From Nitrospira lenta (lineage in GTDB: Bacteria; Nitrospirota; Nitrospiria; Nitrospirales; Nitrospiraceae): a DNA stretch of 64,000 nt. Position numbers and translations under genes: made by a program. The DNA lies in assembly GCA_945865525.1 (NCBI GenBank), contig CAMBDY010000011.1, positions 1 through 64,000 of the forward strand, given 5' to 3'. The notes beneath the pieces are model-generated. The model ran no database searches, was not told where the DNA came from, and was given only the letters and a program-made list of their open reading frames with translations. Positions 1 to 8,339 of the stretch are shown here, one piece after another; positions within the stretch are counted from its first letter, which is position 1; each line of letters starts with the position of its first letter.

Positions 1-504
1 CGGTCCGCCGCGCTCTATCTCGATTTCTGTGGCAAATTTCACGTGGTCGGTAATGTCTGCATAGATGAAGGGCACCATTCGCTGTTGGCCGAAACTATTC
101 CGGCTGGGGTTATCGAGGTTCTGGCGTGACAGATTATTGTACATCACATCGACGTAGCCACCGATCGTGGCTTTCGGTGCACTCAAGAAGGGCTTGGCAT
201 AGATGAGTTTGCCTGATCCGGTCGCGCTGAATCCCAAGGGAACGTTTTCCTCTCCTTTTCGTTCCACTCTGATCTCGGTCATTGGCCCAGTCGGGGTGGG
301 ATACTGAGTGGCTCCCGGCGGCCCTTCTTTTTTCTCCAGGGTGCGCTCCATGGAACTTTCGCGCCGTTCATGCTCCTGCATCTTCTTGTTGACGGCGTCA
401 TCAACGAGTTTCTTAATGTCCTCAGGGGTCATGTTCTCAGCCAGGGCCGGCATGACCGGCAAGCTGGCAATGATGAGAGCTGCAATGATTGACCGGATCT
501 TCAT
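1..504 (-). CDS. Porin-like outer-membrane protein, C-terminus cut by window edge
   Basis: The visible 168 codons begin with a Sec signal peptide of about 22 residues ending in PALA. A short charged, coiled-coil-like stretch follows (MTPEDIKKLVDDAVNKK), then a linker, then aromatic/glycine-rich segments such as KATIGGYVDVMYNN that look like the first strands of a beta-barrel. This layout is typical of OprO/OprP-type porins, so I infer an outer-membrane channel; the barrel itself lies outside the window. The ATG is preceded by GGAG at a 7-base distance. A Fur-box-like site and a good promoter lie just upstream, so iron control is likely. The exact substrate cannot be told. Confidence 0.7.
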   Translation of the reverse strand, partial: MKIRSIIAALIIASLPVMPALAENMTPEDIKKLVDDAVNKKMQEHERRESSMERTLEKKEGPPGATQYPTPTGPMTEIRVERKGEENVPLGFSATGSGKLIYAKPFLSAPKATIGGYVDVMYNNLSRQNLDNPSRNSFGQQRMVPFIYADITDHVKFATEIEIERGGP

Positions 505-554
505 GAATATTCTCCATGGATGCATAAAATAGTGACGACGACAGCTTCTAAATG

Positions 555-577
555 AAATTGAGAACGATTATTAATAT
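555..577. promoter_or_regulatory. Fur-box-like operator
   Basis: TGAGAACGATTATTA at 559-573 matches the 7-1-7 Fur consensus TGANAATNATTNTCA at 10 of 12 fixed positions. It overlaps the -10 region and start point of the porin promoter, the position expected for repression by iron-loaded Fur. A fur-family gene lies at 7.7 kb. Confidence 0.6.
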
Positions 578-600
578 CTTAAATAGGGCAGGATTGTCAA
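573..600 (-). promoter_or_regulatory. Promoter of the porin-like gene
   Basis: On the minus strand TTGACA, a 16-base spacer and GATATT resemble a sigma-70 promoter. The predicted start point falls inside the Fur-box-like sequence at 555-577. Confidence 0.55.
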
Positions 601-658
601 GGGGGGTACAAACAATTTTTCGGGCGGCAGCGTGAATGCTTTCCTGCCGGATATCACA

Positions 659-664
659 TATAAT
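659..664 (+). promoter_or_regulatory. Candidate -10 element for apbE
   Basis: A perfect TATAAT lies about 150 bases before apbE in an otherwise empty gap. No good -35 hexamer is seen at 17-18 bases, so this is only a candidate. Confidence 0.3.
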
Positions 665-812
665 TCTGCTCTGTTATCTTCGTGGAGACGGGGATTGACG
701 AGGGAGAGTCTAACGCGCAGATTTCTTTGAGTCGTAGTGAATGCGAAGGAGCCATGGCCGTAGCACCGGCCACTTTCATGATGTTCGTGGCCTATCTGAC
801 GGGAGTTTGCTC

Positions 813-1865
813 ATGTGTATGATTCGAACTGTGGTGTGCGCATGGGGTCTTTTGCTCGTTCTGGCGATGGAGTCGGGGTGTGCAGGACTGACGCCTGCTG
901 TGCCAGGTGTGGTGGTGAAGCGGACACAGTTGCATATGGGGACGCTCGTTTCCGTCACGGCTGTGGCGCTAACCCCTGAAGATGCGAACCGGGCAATCAC
1001 TGCCGGGTTTATGGAAATCAAGCGGCTTGAGCAGCTGCTGAGCACGTGGATTCCAACGAGTGAAGTGTCGCGCGTCAATGCGTCGGCGGGAGTCATGCCG
1101 ATCCGTGTGAGCCCCGACACATTCACGGTTGTTCAACGCGCGATGCAGGTCGCGGAGATGACGGGTGGTGGATTCAATATTGCCATTGGGCCGGCAGTCG
1201 ATGCCTGGAGCGTGACCGAAGCTCAACGGATACCGGCGGTATCTGAGCTGGAGATCCTTCGTCCCGTGGTGGATCTGCAAGCGGTCCATGTGGACGAGTC
1301 GGGCCGGACGATCTATCTTGAGAAAGCAGGGATGAGGATCGATGTGGGAGGGATAGGCAAGGGCTATGCCGCCGATCAAGCCGTGACGGCCATGCAGAAG
1401 GCCGGAGCCGCTGCTGGCGTGGTGGCGCTTTCGGGGGATATCAAAACATTCGGCCGGTTGCCTGGGGGGAGGAAGTTTCCCGTCGGGATTCAGCATCCGC
1501 GCAAGGAGGGAGAGGTTTTTGCCAGTATCGACTTGGAAGATGAAGCGATCTCAACCGCCGGTGACTATGAACGATTTTTCGAGCGCGAGGGTGTCCGGTA
1601 TCATCATATTCTTGATCCGCGCACGCTCCAACCGGCGCGTACCTGCCAGAGTGTGACGGTTATTGCTAAAGAAGGGGTCTTGGCGGATGGCCTCGATACG
1701 GGCATTTTTGTGATGGGACCGGAGCGGGGGATGGAACTTGTCGAACAGTTGCCGGATGTGGAGGCCATCATTGTCGGGCACGACGGCCGCGTGTTGCTCT
1801 CATCTGGGCTAAAGACCCGCATGCGGTTTCCCTCCATCTCTGAGGCCAAAGGTGACGCACAATAA
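813..1865 (+). CDS. apbE: FAD:protein FMN transferase (ApbE family)
   Basis: About 350 residues. ApbE attaches FMN from FAD to a threonine of extracytoplasmic flavoproteins such as NqrC/RnfG. Family features are MGTLVSVTA near the start, the conserved DVGGIGKGYAADQ block mid-protein, SGDI, ISTAGDYERFF and the metal-site block HHILDPRTLQPA. I chose the ATG at 813 because a GGGAG sits about 8 bases upstream and the protein then begins with a hydrophobic leader ending in SGC, a near-lipobox; a start at 741 would add 24 unlikely residues. A small lipoprotein gene follows with stop and start overlapping as TAATG. No obvious FMN-acceptor protein is encoded in the window, so the target is unknown. 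Confidence 0.93.
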   Translation: MCMIRTVVCAWGLLLVLAMESGCAGLTPAVPGVVVKRTQLHMGTLVSVTAVALTPEDANRAITAGFMEIKRLEQLLSTWIPTSEVSRVNASAGVMPIRVSPDTFTVVQRAMQVAEMTGGGFNIAIGPAVDAWSVTEAQRIPAVSELEILRPVVDLQAVHVDESGRTIYLEKAGMRIDVGGIGKGYAADQAVTAMQKAGAAAGVVALSGDIKTFGRLPGGRKFPVGIQHPRKEGEVFASIDLEDEAISTAGDYERFFEREGVRYHHILDPRTLQPARTCQSVTVIAKEGVLADGLDTGIFVMGPERGMELVEQLPDVEAIIVGHDGRVLLSSGLKTRMRFPSISEAKGDAQ

Positions 1866-2170
1866 TGCGGATTCTTGAGCTATGCGTGTTTATCGTTGCC
1901 CTAGGGGCCGTCAGTGCCTGTTCGGACTTCGAAACCCGGTATTTTAAAGATCGTGTCAATGAAGCCACGACCGAGGGAGTCGCCAAGCGGTATGGTCTGC
2001 CCCATAAGGTTGAACAGCGTGAGGGGGGTCAAACGGTCTGGACGTACTTTGAGCGGGGGAGTGGCACTTCAAGCTATGCCGGTACGGCTCGTTCATCTTT
2101 TTGTCGCGCCTACGTGCTGATATTTGATCGACAGGAAACTTTGAGAAATTGGCAGCAGCAGGAGTGTTGA
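1865..2170 (+). CDS. Small lipoprotein of unknown function
   Basis: 101 residues with a clear lipoprotein signal: a hydrophobic leader ending AVSAC. The mature part has a VAKRYGLPHKVEQREGG segment followed by WTYFERG, which recalls the BamE/SmpA fold, and two further cysteines (SSFC and the C-terminal QQEC). The resemblance is only suggestive. The start codon overlaps the apbE stop, so it is co-translated with apbE and may assist it or share its target. Confidence 0.75.
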   Translation: MRILELCVFIVALGAVSACSDFETRYFKDRVNEATTEGVAKRYGLPHKVEQREGGQTVWTYFERGSGTSSYAGTARSSFCRAYVLIFDRQETLRNWQQQEC

Positions 2171-2210
2171 CCGTAGCAGGCTGAGTCTCGTTGTTGCGTT
2201 AGCCTACGGG
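2171..2210. terminator. Stem-loop between convergent genes
   Basis: CCGTAGcaGGCT pairs with AGCCTACGG across a loop of about 18 bases. It sits exactly between the convergent lipoprotein and tonB genes and could end transcription from both sides. There is no strong T-run. Confidence 0.4.
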
Positions 2211-2968
2211 TCTAATCGATAACTGATGGGAATCTTGATCGTCAGTCGCGGCCGACCGAGCGGATGAGGCAGGTGAAAAGGGGCTGCTTGTTGAATGGTT
2301 TCCATTGCAGCCTTGTCGAGGCTGGAGAATCCGGAACTCTGAACGACCTCGATCTCGCTGACCCCACCATCGGCGTTGATTACCGCTTTGACCACCACTT
2401 TTCCATCGGCTCGCTCGATTCGCGCGGCAGCGGGGTAGCGTTTCAATTCTTCCACACGCCGGACAATCACCTCAGAGAGCCATCCATAGTCTGGTTTCGT
2501 CGGTTCGGTGACGGGTCCAGGGGCGATTGCCGCAGTCTGCGCAGGGGGCGGCGTCTGTGCCGCAGATTCCGTAGGAACGGTCACCGGCGCTTCCGTTGGC
2601 TTCGCGATGGCTGGAGCCTCGGTGATGACCGGAGTGACGGTCCGCTCAGTAATCGATGGAGTAGTCTGTTGTGCTAGAGGCTGGGGCAACGTGTGTCGCG
2701 GTGTCGGTACTGTCTGCTGTAGGCGGGGCGAGGGAGCCGGCTGGGCGTGAGTCTGGTTTGGGGGTGATGCGTTCGGCGTCGCGCGCGCTGTCGGCGATAT
2801 CAGTGCGACGTTCCATTTGAAGGACTTTTCTTGTGGCGCGAGTTGGATCTCTCTCACAAGCAGGATTGCGGCGAGCACCACTGCTCCATGCAAGAGGAGC
2901 GAGGCGAGCCAACCCTGGACGTGAGAGCTTGCCCAATTTCCGGAGTGCTGTAGCTCAGTAGCGGTCAC
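2204..2968 (-). CDS. tonB: TonB energy-transducing protein
   Basis: 254 residues. TonB couples the proton-motive force to outer-membrane receptors. One N-terminal membrane helix (about residues 18-40) is followed by a long proline-, threonine- and alanine-rich periplasmic linker (about 55-165) and a C-terminal TonB domain containing RYPAAARIERADGKVVVKAVI and the SSGFSSLDKAAMETI block. It is last in an exbB-exbD-tonB run on the minus strand and overlaps the exbD end by 4 bases. No TonB-dependent receptor is visible in the window unless the truncated left-edge protein is one. Confidence 0.93.
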   Translation of the reverse strand: MTATELQHSGNWASSHVQGWLASLLLHGAVVLAAILLVREIQLAPQEKSFKWNVALISPTARATPNASPPNQTHAQPAPSPRLQQTVPTPRHTLPQPLAQQTTPSITERTVTPVITEAPAIAKPTEAPVTVPTESAAQTPPPAQTAAIAPGPVTEPTKPDYGWLSEVIVRRVEELKRYPAAARIERADGKVVVKAVINADGGVSEIEVVQSSGFSSLDKAAMETIQQAAPFHLPHPLGRPRLTIKIPISYRLDP

Positions 2969-3339
2969 AGCCGAATGACCTCCAGACTGACTTGTTGAAA
3001 TCCCAGCCCGCGTACTTCATCCACCACAGACACGAATCGTTCGAGCAGAATAACTTTATCCGCCCGCACGACAACTGCCGATTGTCGAGGCTCCGCCGCC
3101 AGAGCGACAGGCAGTCCTCCTTCAGGAATGGGGCGGTCGTTGAGGAAGAGTGCACCCTCGGCAGTCAAGGTGATTACGAGGGGGACATCCTTGCGGTCAC
3201 CAACTTCCTTCGCTTTAGCTAAATTCACGGGGATCTGGCCGCTGCTGATAAAGGTGGCGGTGGTCAGGACGATGACCAGGAGGACCAGCATGACGTCTAC
3301 GAGCGGGATGACGTTGATTTGATCAATGTCGCGCTGCAT
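2965..3339 (-). CDS. exbD: ExbD biopolymer transport protein
   Basis: 124 residues from the preferred ATG, with AAGGAG 5 bases upstream; an earlier in-frame start at 3369 adds 10 residues and has no such site. A single N-terminal membrane helix carries the conserved proton-path aspartate (Asp15 in NVIPLVDVMLVLL). The periplasmic domain contains NDRPIPEGGLP and VVVRADK. It works with ExbB as the proton-driven motor for TonB. The start lies inside the exbB 3' end, so translation is coupled. Confidence 0.95.
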   Translation of the reverse strand: MQRDIDQINVIPLVDVMLVLLVIVLTTATFISSGQIPVNLAKAKEVGDRKDVPLVITLTAEGALFLNDRPIPEGGLPVALAAEPRQSAVVVRADKVILLERFVSVVDEVRGLGFQQVSLEVIRL

Positions 3340-3754
3340 GCTGCTCCTTGTGTAGAGCGAGGAGCTCACTGACTTTTCGACGGAGCACGTTGTTCATGAC
3401 CACACAGGGAATCGCAACCAGTAGTCCGACCGCTGTCGCTTTTAGCGCAAGGCTAAGCCCGATCATGATGGCATTGACGGCCATGGTGCCGGATGTGCCC
3501 ATCGTATGGAAGGTGAGCATGATGCCGAGCACGGTGCCCAGCAGGCCGATGTAGGGGGCATTCGCCGCGACCGTCCCGATGATGACCAATCGTTTGGTCA
3601 GCACCATTTCCAATTCTAGGTTGCTGGGGTACTGGGCGAGATTGACGCGGCGGTAAAAGAGCCACCGCTCTACGGCAACGGCTACGCTCCAGAGGCTGAG
3701 CGCCACGAGAAGTCCGATGATGCCGTAGTCAACGACGTTTTGCAGCACGTTCAT
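3323..3754 (-). CDS. exbB: ExbB (MotA/TolQ/ExbB family), short form
   Basis: 143 residues with three membrane helices. The family core APYIGLLGTVLGIMLTF and the third-helix segment ALKATAVGLLVAIPCVV are present. It is shorter than the E. coli protein (about 244 residues) and resembles the compact epsilon-type ExbB. It is the first gene of the exbB-exbD-tonB run. It lies 130 bases downstream of the ferric-iron ATPase gene on the same strand, so read-through from the iron transporter operon is possible. Confidence 0.93.
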   Translation of the reverse strand: MNVLQNVVDYGIIGLLVALSLWSVAVAVERWLFYRRVNLAQYPSNLELEMVLTKRLVIIGTVAANAPYIGLLGTVLGIMLTFHTMGTSGTMAVNAIMIGLSLALKATAVGLLVAIPCVVMNNVLRRKVSELLALHKEQHAARH

Positions 3755-3884
3755 AGGCGAGGCCTCGCTTTCGTTGCATAATTTACGGTCCGGCGGAATC
3801 GGGACCTGCCGAGTGTGTCTATCAATGCCAGATCGTGAAAAAGCCTGTCAATGTTTTCGTGTGATTGGTCGAGCAGGCAGACGC

Positions 3885-4958
3885 CTAGCCGGATGATTTT
3901 TCGTGTCGGAAGAGTACGGTATGTGTTGCCAGAACACGCAGTTCCACCGCTGTCCCTATCTGATAGAGGCTCGTGGAGCTTTGACTGCTATGGACGATTT
4001 GACCGGAGGGAAGGCCGACCGCGTAGAGATTTTCCGAGCCACGGAATTGGCGGGAGAGGACGCGTGAGCTGGCGTTTTCAGCCGGGACGAGATGAATGTC
4101 GTCTGGCCGGATCATGACGACTACGGCTGTACCGTCTTGGGACTCGAGTGTGTCGGGAAACTCTCCCAGTTCTGTCTGAACCATGCCCTGCGATACGATT
4201 CCAGGAATAAAGTCTGCTTGCCCGACAAAGTCTGCCACGAAGGGTGTGGCCGGCATGTGGTACATCATTTCTGGTGTATCGAATTGCTCTAGGCGCCCTT
4301 CGTTAAGGACGGCAATACGATCCGCCATGGCAAAGGCTTCGTCATGGTCATGTGTCACGAGTATGGTTGTCGTCTTTGTCCGGCGTAACAGGTCGTGCAG
4401 TTCCTGGCGCATGCGTCCTGCCATATCGGGATCCAAATTACTGAAGGGCTCGTCGAGCAGCAGGACGACGGGATGCTGGACCAGGGCGCGCGCGAGCGCG
4501 ACCCGCTGTTGCTGGCCACCTGACAACTCATGCGGATATCGCCGTTCGAATCCCTCTAGCCCGGTGAGCTGCAGCATTTCCTGAACCCGTGCGGCGCGAA
4601 GGCTTCGCGTGAGTTGGCTGAGCCCAAAGGCGATGTTGTCCTGTACGCATAAGTGAGGAAAGAGGGCATATTCTTGAAAGACCATTCCGATGCGCCGGTT
4701 TTCAGTCGGGGTCATCACGGCTGGCGACGACACGAGTTGACCGGATAAGAAAATTTGCCCTGCGCGCGCCGGTTCAAACCCGGCGATCGCCCGAAGAATC
4801 GTTGTTTTTCCGCAGCCAGATGGGCCCAGCAGGCAGAGAATTTCCCCTTCCTTGGCCGCAAACGAAATGTTCTGCACGGCGGGCCGTCCTGTTTCATAAG
4901 AACAGGAGACTTGGCGCAGTTCCAAGACCGAGGAAGCCGGGTCAGTTTGGGGGCTCAT
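3885..4958 (-). CDS. fbpC: Ferric-iron ABC transporter, ATP-binding subunit
   Basis: 357 residues from the ATG at 4958; the open frame continues upstream but that part is a shadow of the permease gene. It powers iron import with the permease and binding protein encoded upstream. Walker A GPSGCGKTT is near residue 48, Q-loop VFQEYALFPH, signature LSGGQQQR, Walker B VVLLLDEPFSNLD and switch THDHDEAF. A C-terminal TOBE-like region of about 110 residues is typical of the Fbp/Fut/Pot group. Gene order is binding protein, permease, ATPase. Confidence 0.92.
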   Translation of the reverse strand: MSPQTDPASSVLELRQVSCSYETGRPAVQNISFAAKEGEILCLLGPSGCGKTTILRAIAGFEPARAGQIFLSGQLVSSPAVMTPTENRRIGMVFQEYALFPHLCVQDNIAFGLSQLTRSLRAARVQEMLQLTGLEGFERRYPHELSGGQQQRVALARALVQHPVVLLLDEPFSNLDPDMAGRMRQELHDLLRRTKTTTILVTHDHDEAFAMADRIAVLNEGRLEQFDTPEMMYHMPATPFVADFVGQADFIPGIVSQGMVQTELGEFPDTLESQDGTAVVVMIRPDDIHLVPAENASSRVLSRQFRGSENLYAVGLPSGQIVHSSQSSTSLYQIGTAVELRVLATHTVLFRHEKSSG

Positions 4959-5038
4959 GAGCCTGCTCTTCTCGGAGGAGCTTGGTGTGGTGGAATGGTT
5001 TGAAGTCACAGAATCACAATCCTTCCTGTCGCATCCTA

Positions 5039-6622
5039 TTAGGCGGCGCGCCAATCTTTCGAGACTAATAAGGCCAATGCCGGAAGACTCAGTAACACAA
5101 TGAGGAGGGCGGCGGGGGCCGCAAGTTGAAAATACTCCTCGCTCGCTTCCATCCAGACGCGAATGGCCAGAGTGTCGAATCCCACCGGCCGCAACAAGAG
5201 GGTTGCAGGCAATTCCTTCATCGTTTGCAGGAACATCAAAACCCAGGCGACGACAAAGCCATTCCGGACCAGCGGCAGAGTCACCCGCCGCCAGGTAGCG
5301 CGCATCCCAAAGCCCAGCGTGCGCGAGACTTCTTCCAGGTTCGGGGTAATTTGCTGAAGCGCCGGTTCCAGCGACTGGAGGCCGGCTGGGAGAAAGTGAA
5401 TCACGTAGGCCACGATGAGAATCAGGACTGAACCGTAGAACACTGGGGCCAGCTGGGTAAAGAGGACGAGGACAGCCAGCGCTGCCACTGGCCCCGGTAG
5501 CACATAGCCTGCATAGGCGACTTGCAGGCAGCCCACGTTCAGTAGAGTCGGGCGGCGGCTTGCCAGGTAGGCGAGCGGCAAACCGATCAAGACCCCGCCG
5601 GTGGCGGCGCTGGCGGCCAGGATGCCGCTGTTCCAGACGAACCCGAAGAACCGGCTGTCGAGCGTCATTTGTGCCTCGGGAGACAGGCTCCATTGGACCA
5701 AGAGAGTGGTTGGCAGTGCGAAGGCGACGCCGACGATCAGACCGAGATAGCTGGTGATGGCCATGGTGCCGAGCCAGCCATATTGATGTCGCTGTGGGGC
5801 TCTGTAACGGCCGGTGGTTTGGTAGAACCGACTTCGTTCCCGGAACCACCGTTCAGTAATTAGGAAAATCAGTGCGAGTCCAACCAGCAAGAGGCTCAAG
5901 ATACTCGCCGCGGTATTGTCTGACCGTCCGGTCATCTGTTGAAACACGGCATAGGTTAGGGTCTGGTAGCGAAGCAAGGAGACCGCACCGAAGTCCGATA
6001 CGACATACAAGATGACGAGGGCGACTCCTGCGGCAATCGAGGGGCGCATCAAGGGTAGGGTCACGCGCCAGAGGGTGGAGAGACGGGAAGCGCCGCTGGC
6101 CCGTGCCACCTCTTCGAATGAGACGTTCATGCTGAGGAGGGCGCTCCGACTGAGGAGGTAGACGAAGGGAAAGGTGTCTAGGGACATCACGAGCGTCGCA
6201 CCCCAATAACTATGGGGAGAGAAAATTCTGGCTTGAGGGCCTGCCATTAGTTGCCAGAGGTGCTCGATGGGGCCGCCAAATCCCAAAAGATAGGAATAAA
6301 CATAGGCGAGCACATAAGTTGGCATCGCCAGGGGAAGGACGAGGGCGCCCTCCCACAATCTCCGGCCTGGAAATTCCGTGCGAGTAACCAGCCACGCAGT
6401 CGAGATGCCCAGAAAGAGTGTGACGACCGCCACGCTGGCCGCTAAGGAGACGGTGTTGAACAGCAGCTCGGGAATGCGCGTGTTCCACAAACGGCTCCAG
6501 ACAGCGGGATCGGCTAAGAGGGCCTGTGCCGTGACATAGCCAAGTGGAAGCAGGATGATGCCCGCAGCGGTTAAGGCAAAGAGTTGCAGCGGCGACGTAA
6601 GCTGTTGGCGAATCGTACTCAC
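5039..6622 (-). CDS. fbpB: Ferric-iron ABC transporter, fused permease
   Basis: 527 residues with about 12 membrane helices in two homologous halves, each with an EAA loop that docks the ATPase (EVARASGASRLSTLWRVTLP in the first half and EVSRTLGFGMRATWRRVTLP in the second). This double permease is standard for Fbp/Sfu iron importers. The start is a GTG with AAGGAA 7 bases upstream. It follows the binding-protein gene by 16 bases. Confidence 0.93.
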   Translation of the reverse strand: MSTIRQQLTSPLQLFALTAAGIILLPLGYVTAQALLADPAVWSRLWNTRIPELLFNTVSLAASVAVVTLFLGISTAWLVTRTEFPGRRLWEGALVLPLAMPTYVLAYVYSYLLGFGGPIEHLWQLMAGPQARIFSPHSYWGATLVMSLDTFPFVYLLSRSALLSMNVSFEEVARASGASRLSTLWRVTLPLMRPSIAAGVALVILYVVSDFGAVSLLRYQTLTYAVFQQMTGRSDNTAASILSLLLVGLALIFLITERWFRERSRFYQTTGRYRAPQRHQYGWLGTMAITSYLGLIVGVAFALPTTLLVQWSLSPEAQMTLDSRFFGFVWNSGILAASAATGGVLIGLPLAYLASRRPTLLNVGCLQVAYAGYVLPGPVAALAVLVLFTQLAPVFYGSVLILIVAYVIHFLPAGLQSLEPALQQITPNLEEVSRTLGFGMRATWRRVTLPLVRNGFVVAWVLMFLQTMKELPATLLLRPVGFDTLAIRVWMEASEEYFQLAAPAALLIVLLSLPALALLVSKDWRAA

Positions 6623-6638
6623 GATGGGTTCCTTCGAG

Positions 6639-7679
6639 TTACCGGAGACCCACTTGTTCGATCAGCGTGAGAGTCGGCTCGCGCAATTCCGCTAGCTTAG
6701 TGAGGGGTACCAATGCGGCACGGAAAGTCTTCCTCTCCACGAGGGCCGGGTCTGCTTTGACGTCTGGGTGGAGAGGATATTCCTTGTCGAGGTCGGCAAA
6801 CAATTTCTGTCCCGCTTGTGCGACTAGAAACTCGATGAGCAGCTTCGCGCTATCCAGATGTTTGCTTGACTTGATGATGCCGATGCCGGCGACGTTCATG
6901 ATGGCCCCCATGCCACCTTCCTGTTGGTCCGACATCAAGGCGGCGATCGGGGCGTTGGGCTGCGTGGTGAGGTGGCGGTAGATGTAGTAGTGATTCACGA
7001 TCCCCAGCGCAACCTGTCCCTTGGCGACGGCATCCACGATCTGCGAGCTCTTCTGATAGACTTGGCCACCCGCATTGGTCTTGAGCCCCTGCAGGAACTG
7101 CCTGGTCTTTTCGTCTCCATGCATCGCACGAATCACCGATACGCCCGCTTGCAGATATTCGCTCCCGGAATTTGGAATGGCGATCTTATCTTTCCATTTG
7201 GGGTTGGCGAGATCGAGGAGCGACTTCACCTGATTCGGTTTAACCAGCGTGGTGTTGTAGACCACAATCCAGAATCTTCCAGAGAGTCCTACCCAGGCAT
7301 TGTCCGGTGCGCGGAATTGCGCTGGGATGGCTCGTTCGACTTCCCGCATATTCAAAGGATGGAGGAGACCGGCTGCCCTCGCCAGCTCCAAACTTCCTGC
7401 GTCGTTGGTGATTAGGAGGTCTGCCGAGGTGCGATTGCCTTCAGCCTTCAGCCGATTAACCAATTCCGTTGTGCCGGATGAGAGGAGTTCGATTTGAATG
7501 CCGGTGCTCGCTGTAAAGGCGTCGAGCACTGGCTTAATGAGACGTTCGCCGCGGCCCGAGTAGATCGTGAGTTTGTCCGTGGCGTGGGCGTGAGGCACCG
7601 CGCCCCCAGCGATAGCCCAGAGCATGAGCCCGAAGAGGATTGTCCGGCACAATGTTCGCCGGGAGCAGGTCAATAACAT
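6639..7679 (-). CDS. fbpA: Ferric-iron ABC transporter, periplasmic binding protein
   Basis: 346 residues with a Sec signal peptide ending in HAHA (about residue 33). The mature start KLTIYSGRGERLIKPVLDAF is characteristic of the FbpA/FutA iron-binding group, as are ADLLITNDAGSLELA and the PNSGSEYLQAGV region. Tyrosine clusters such as NHYYIYRHL fit iron coordination. First gene of the three-gene importer. An inverted repeat overlapping its promoter suggests metal-responsive control. Confidence 0.92.
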   Translation of the reverse strand: MLLTCSRRTLCRTILFGLMLWAIAGGAVPHAHATDKLTIYSGRGERLIKPVLDAFTASTGIQIELLSSGTTELVNRLKAEGNRTSADLLITNDAGSLELARAAGLLHPLNMREVERAIPAQFRAPDNAWVGLSGRFWIVVYNTTLVKPNQVKSLLDLANPKWKDKIAIPNSGSEYLQAGVSVIRAMHGDEKTRQFLQGLKTNAGGQVYQKSSQIVDAVAKGQVALGIVNHYYIYRHLTTQPNAPIAALMSDQQEGGMGAIMNVAGIGIIKSSKHLDSAKLLIEFLVAQAGQKLFADLDKEYPLHPDVKADPALVERKTFRAALVPLTKLAELREPTLTLIEQVGLR

Positions 7680-7703
7680 GGGGGAGTCCTCATATAATTG
7701 AAA

Positions 7704-7720
7704 TTGATAAACCGTATCAA
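7704..7720. promoter_or_regulatory. Inverted-repeat operator upstream of fbpA
   Basis: TTGATA-AACCG-TATCAA is a perfect 6-bp inverted repeat with a 5-base centre. It lies inside the probable promoter: read on the minus strand, TTGATA can serve as -35 with TTATAT 17 bases downstream. Match to the Fur 7-1-7 consensus is partial (about 9 of 12), so it may bind Fur or a related regulator. Confidence 0.5.
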
Positions 7721-7746
7721 TATCATACTAAAAAAAGCTCATTCCG

Positions 7747-8181
7747 TCAATGGCGGCAGCGGGAACAGAGGCCGTAGAGCTCAAGTCGGTGGGTAGTGAT
7801 AGTGAATCCGTTCTTTCTGGCGACGTCTTCTTGCAGCTGCTCGATTTCTTCGTTTTCAAACTCCACGATCTTCTGGCAATTGGTACAGATGAGGTGATCG
7901 TGATGGCCTTTGTGCGCGATATTGTCGTACTGCGTCTGGGAGCCGAAGTGGCGGGCCTGCGCTAAGCCGGCATCGCAAAAGAGGTTGAGTGTCCGGTAGA
8001 TGGTCGCAAGCCCCAAGTGGGGATCGGACTTGGCCAGCTGGTGATACATGGCTTCTGCCGTAATGTGCTCCTGTCGCAGGAACGCGCCCAGGATTAATTC
8101 TCGCTGGCGGGTGAGCTTGAGCTGATGTTTGCCCAGGTGCTCGGTGAGTGTCTTCATTTCTTTTACATGCGTAGTCGCCAT
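7747..8181 (-). CDS. fur: Fur-family metal-responsive repressor
   Basis: 144 residues from an ATG with GGAGG 8 bases upstream; a GTG 15 bases earlier is less likely. The N-terminal winged helix shows KLTRQRELILGAF and LATIYRTLNLFCDAGL, the usual recognition-helix region. The metal domain has the HKGHHDHLICTNC block and a second CxxC near the end (LCSRCRH), which would form a structural zinc site. Position beside a ferric-iron importer supports an iron-sensing role, although PerR or Zur cannot be excluded from sequence alone. Confidence 0.92.
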   Translation of the reverse strand: MATTHVKEMKTLTEHLGKHQLKLTRQRELILGAFLRQEHITAEAMYHQLAKSDPHLGLATIYRTLNLFCDAGLAQARHFGSQTQYDNIAHKGHHDHLICTNCQKIVEFENEEIEQLQEDVARKNGFTITTHRLELYGLCSRCRH

Positions 8182-8204
8182 GCAGGTAGCCTCCACCGGG
8201 GCTT

Positions 8205-8234
8205 ATTAAAGACGAAATTGGTCCAAGTGGTCAA
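8205..8234 (-). promoter_or_regulatory. Promoter of the fur-family gene
   Basis: On the minus strand TTGACC, an 18-base spacer and TTTAAT match sigma-70 at 5 of 6 positions in each hexamer. The predicted transcript would start about 17 bases before the ATG and include its GGAGG. Confidence 0.6.
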
Positions 8235-8339
8235 GGGGGTGCTGACCCGACGCGGAGACGACGACGCGGAATTGACGAAGATCTTCTGCGCTGTTTATAG
8301 TGCCCCGTTCCATACCCAGAATGCGCGAGGGATTATCGC

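Noticed and set aside
2508-2750. Plus-strand Gly/Val-rich frame
   Set aside because: It is the complement of the proline-rich TonB linker.
4741-4790. tRNA-like GGTTCAAACCC motif
   Set aside because: It is codons of the iron ATPase gene; no acceptor stem or cloverleaf forms around it.
4959-5849. Upstream extension of the iron ATPase frame to 5849
   Set aside because: It lies antisense-free but inside the permease gene in another frame, has biased arginine/serine composition and no domain; the ATPase starts cleanly at 4958.
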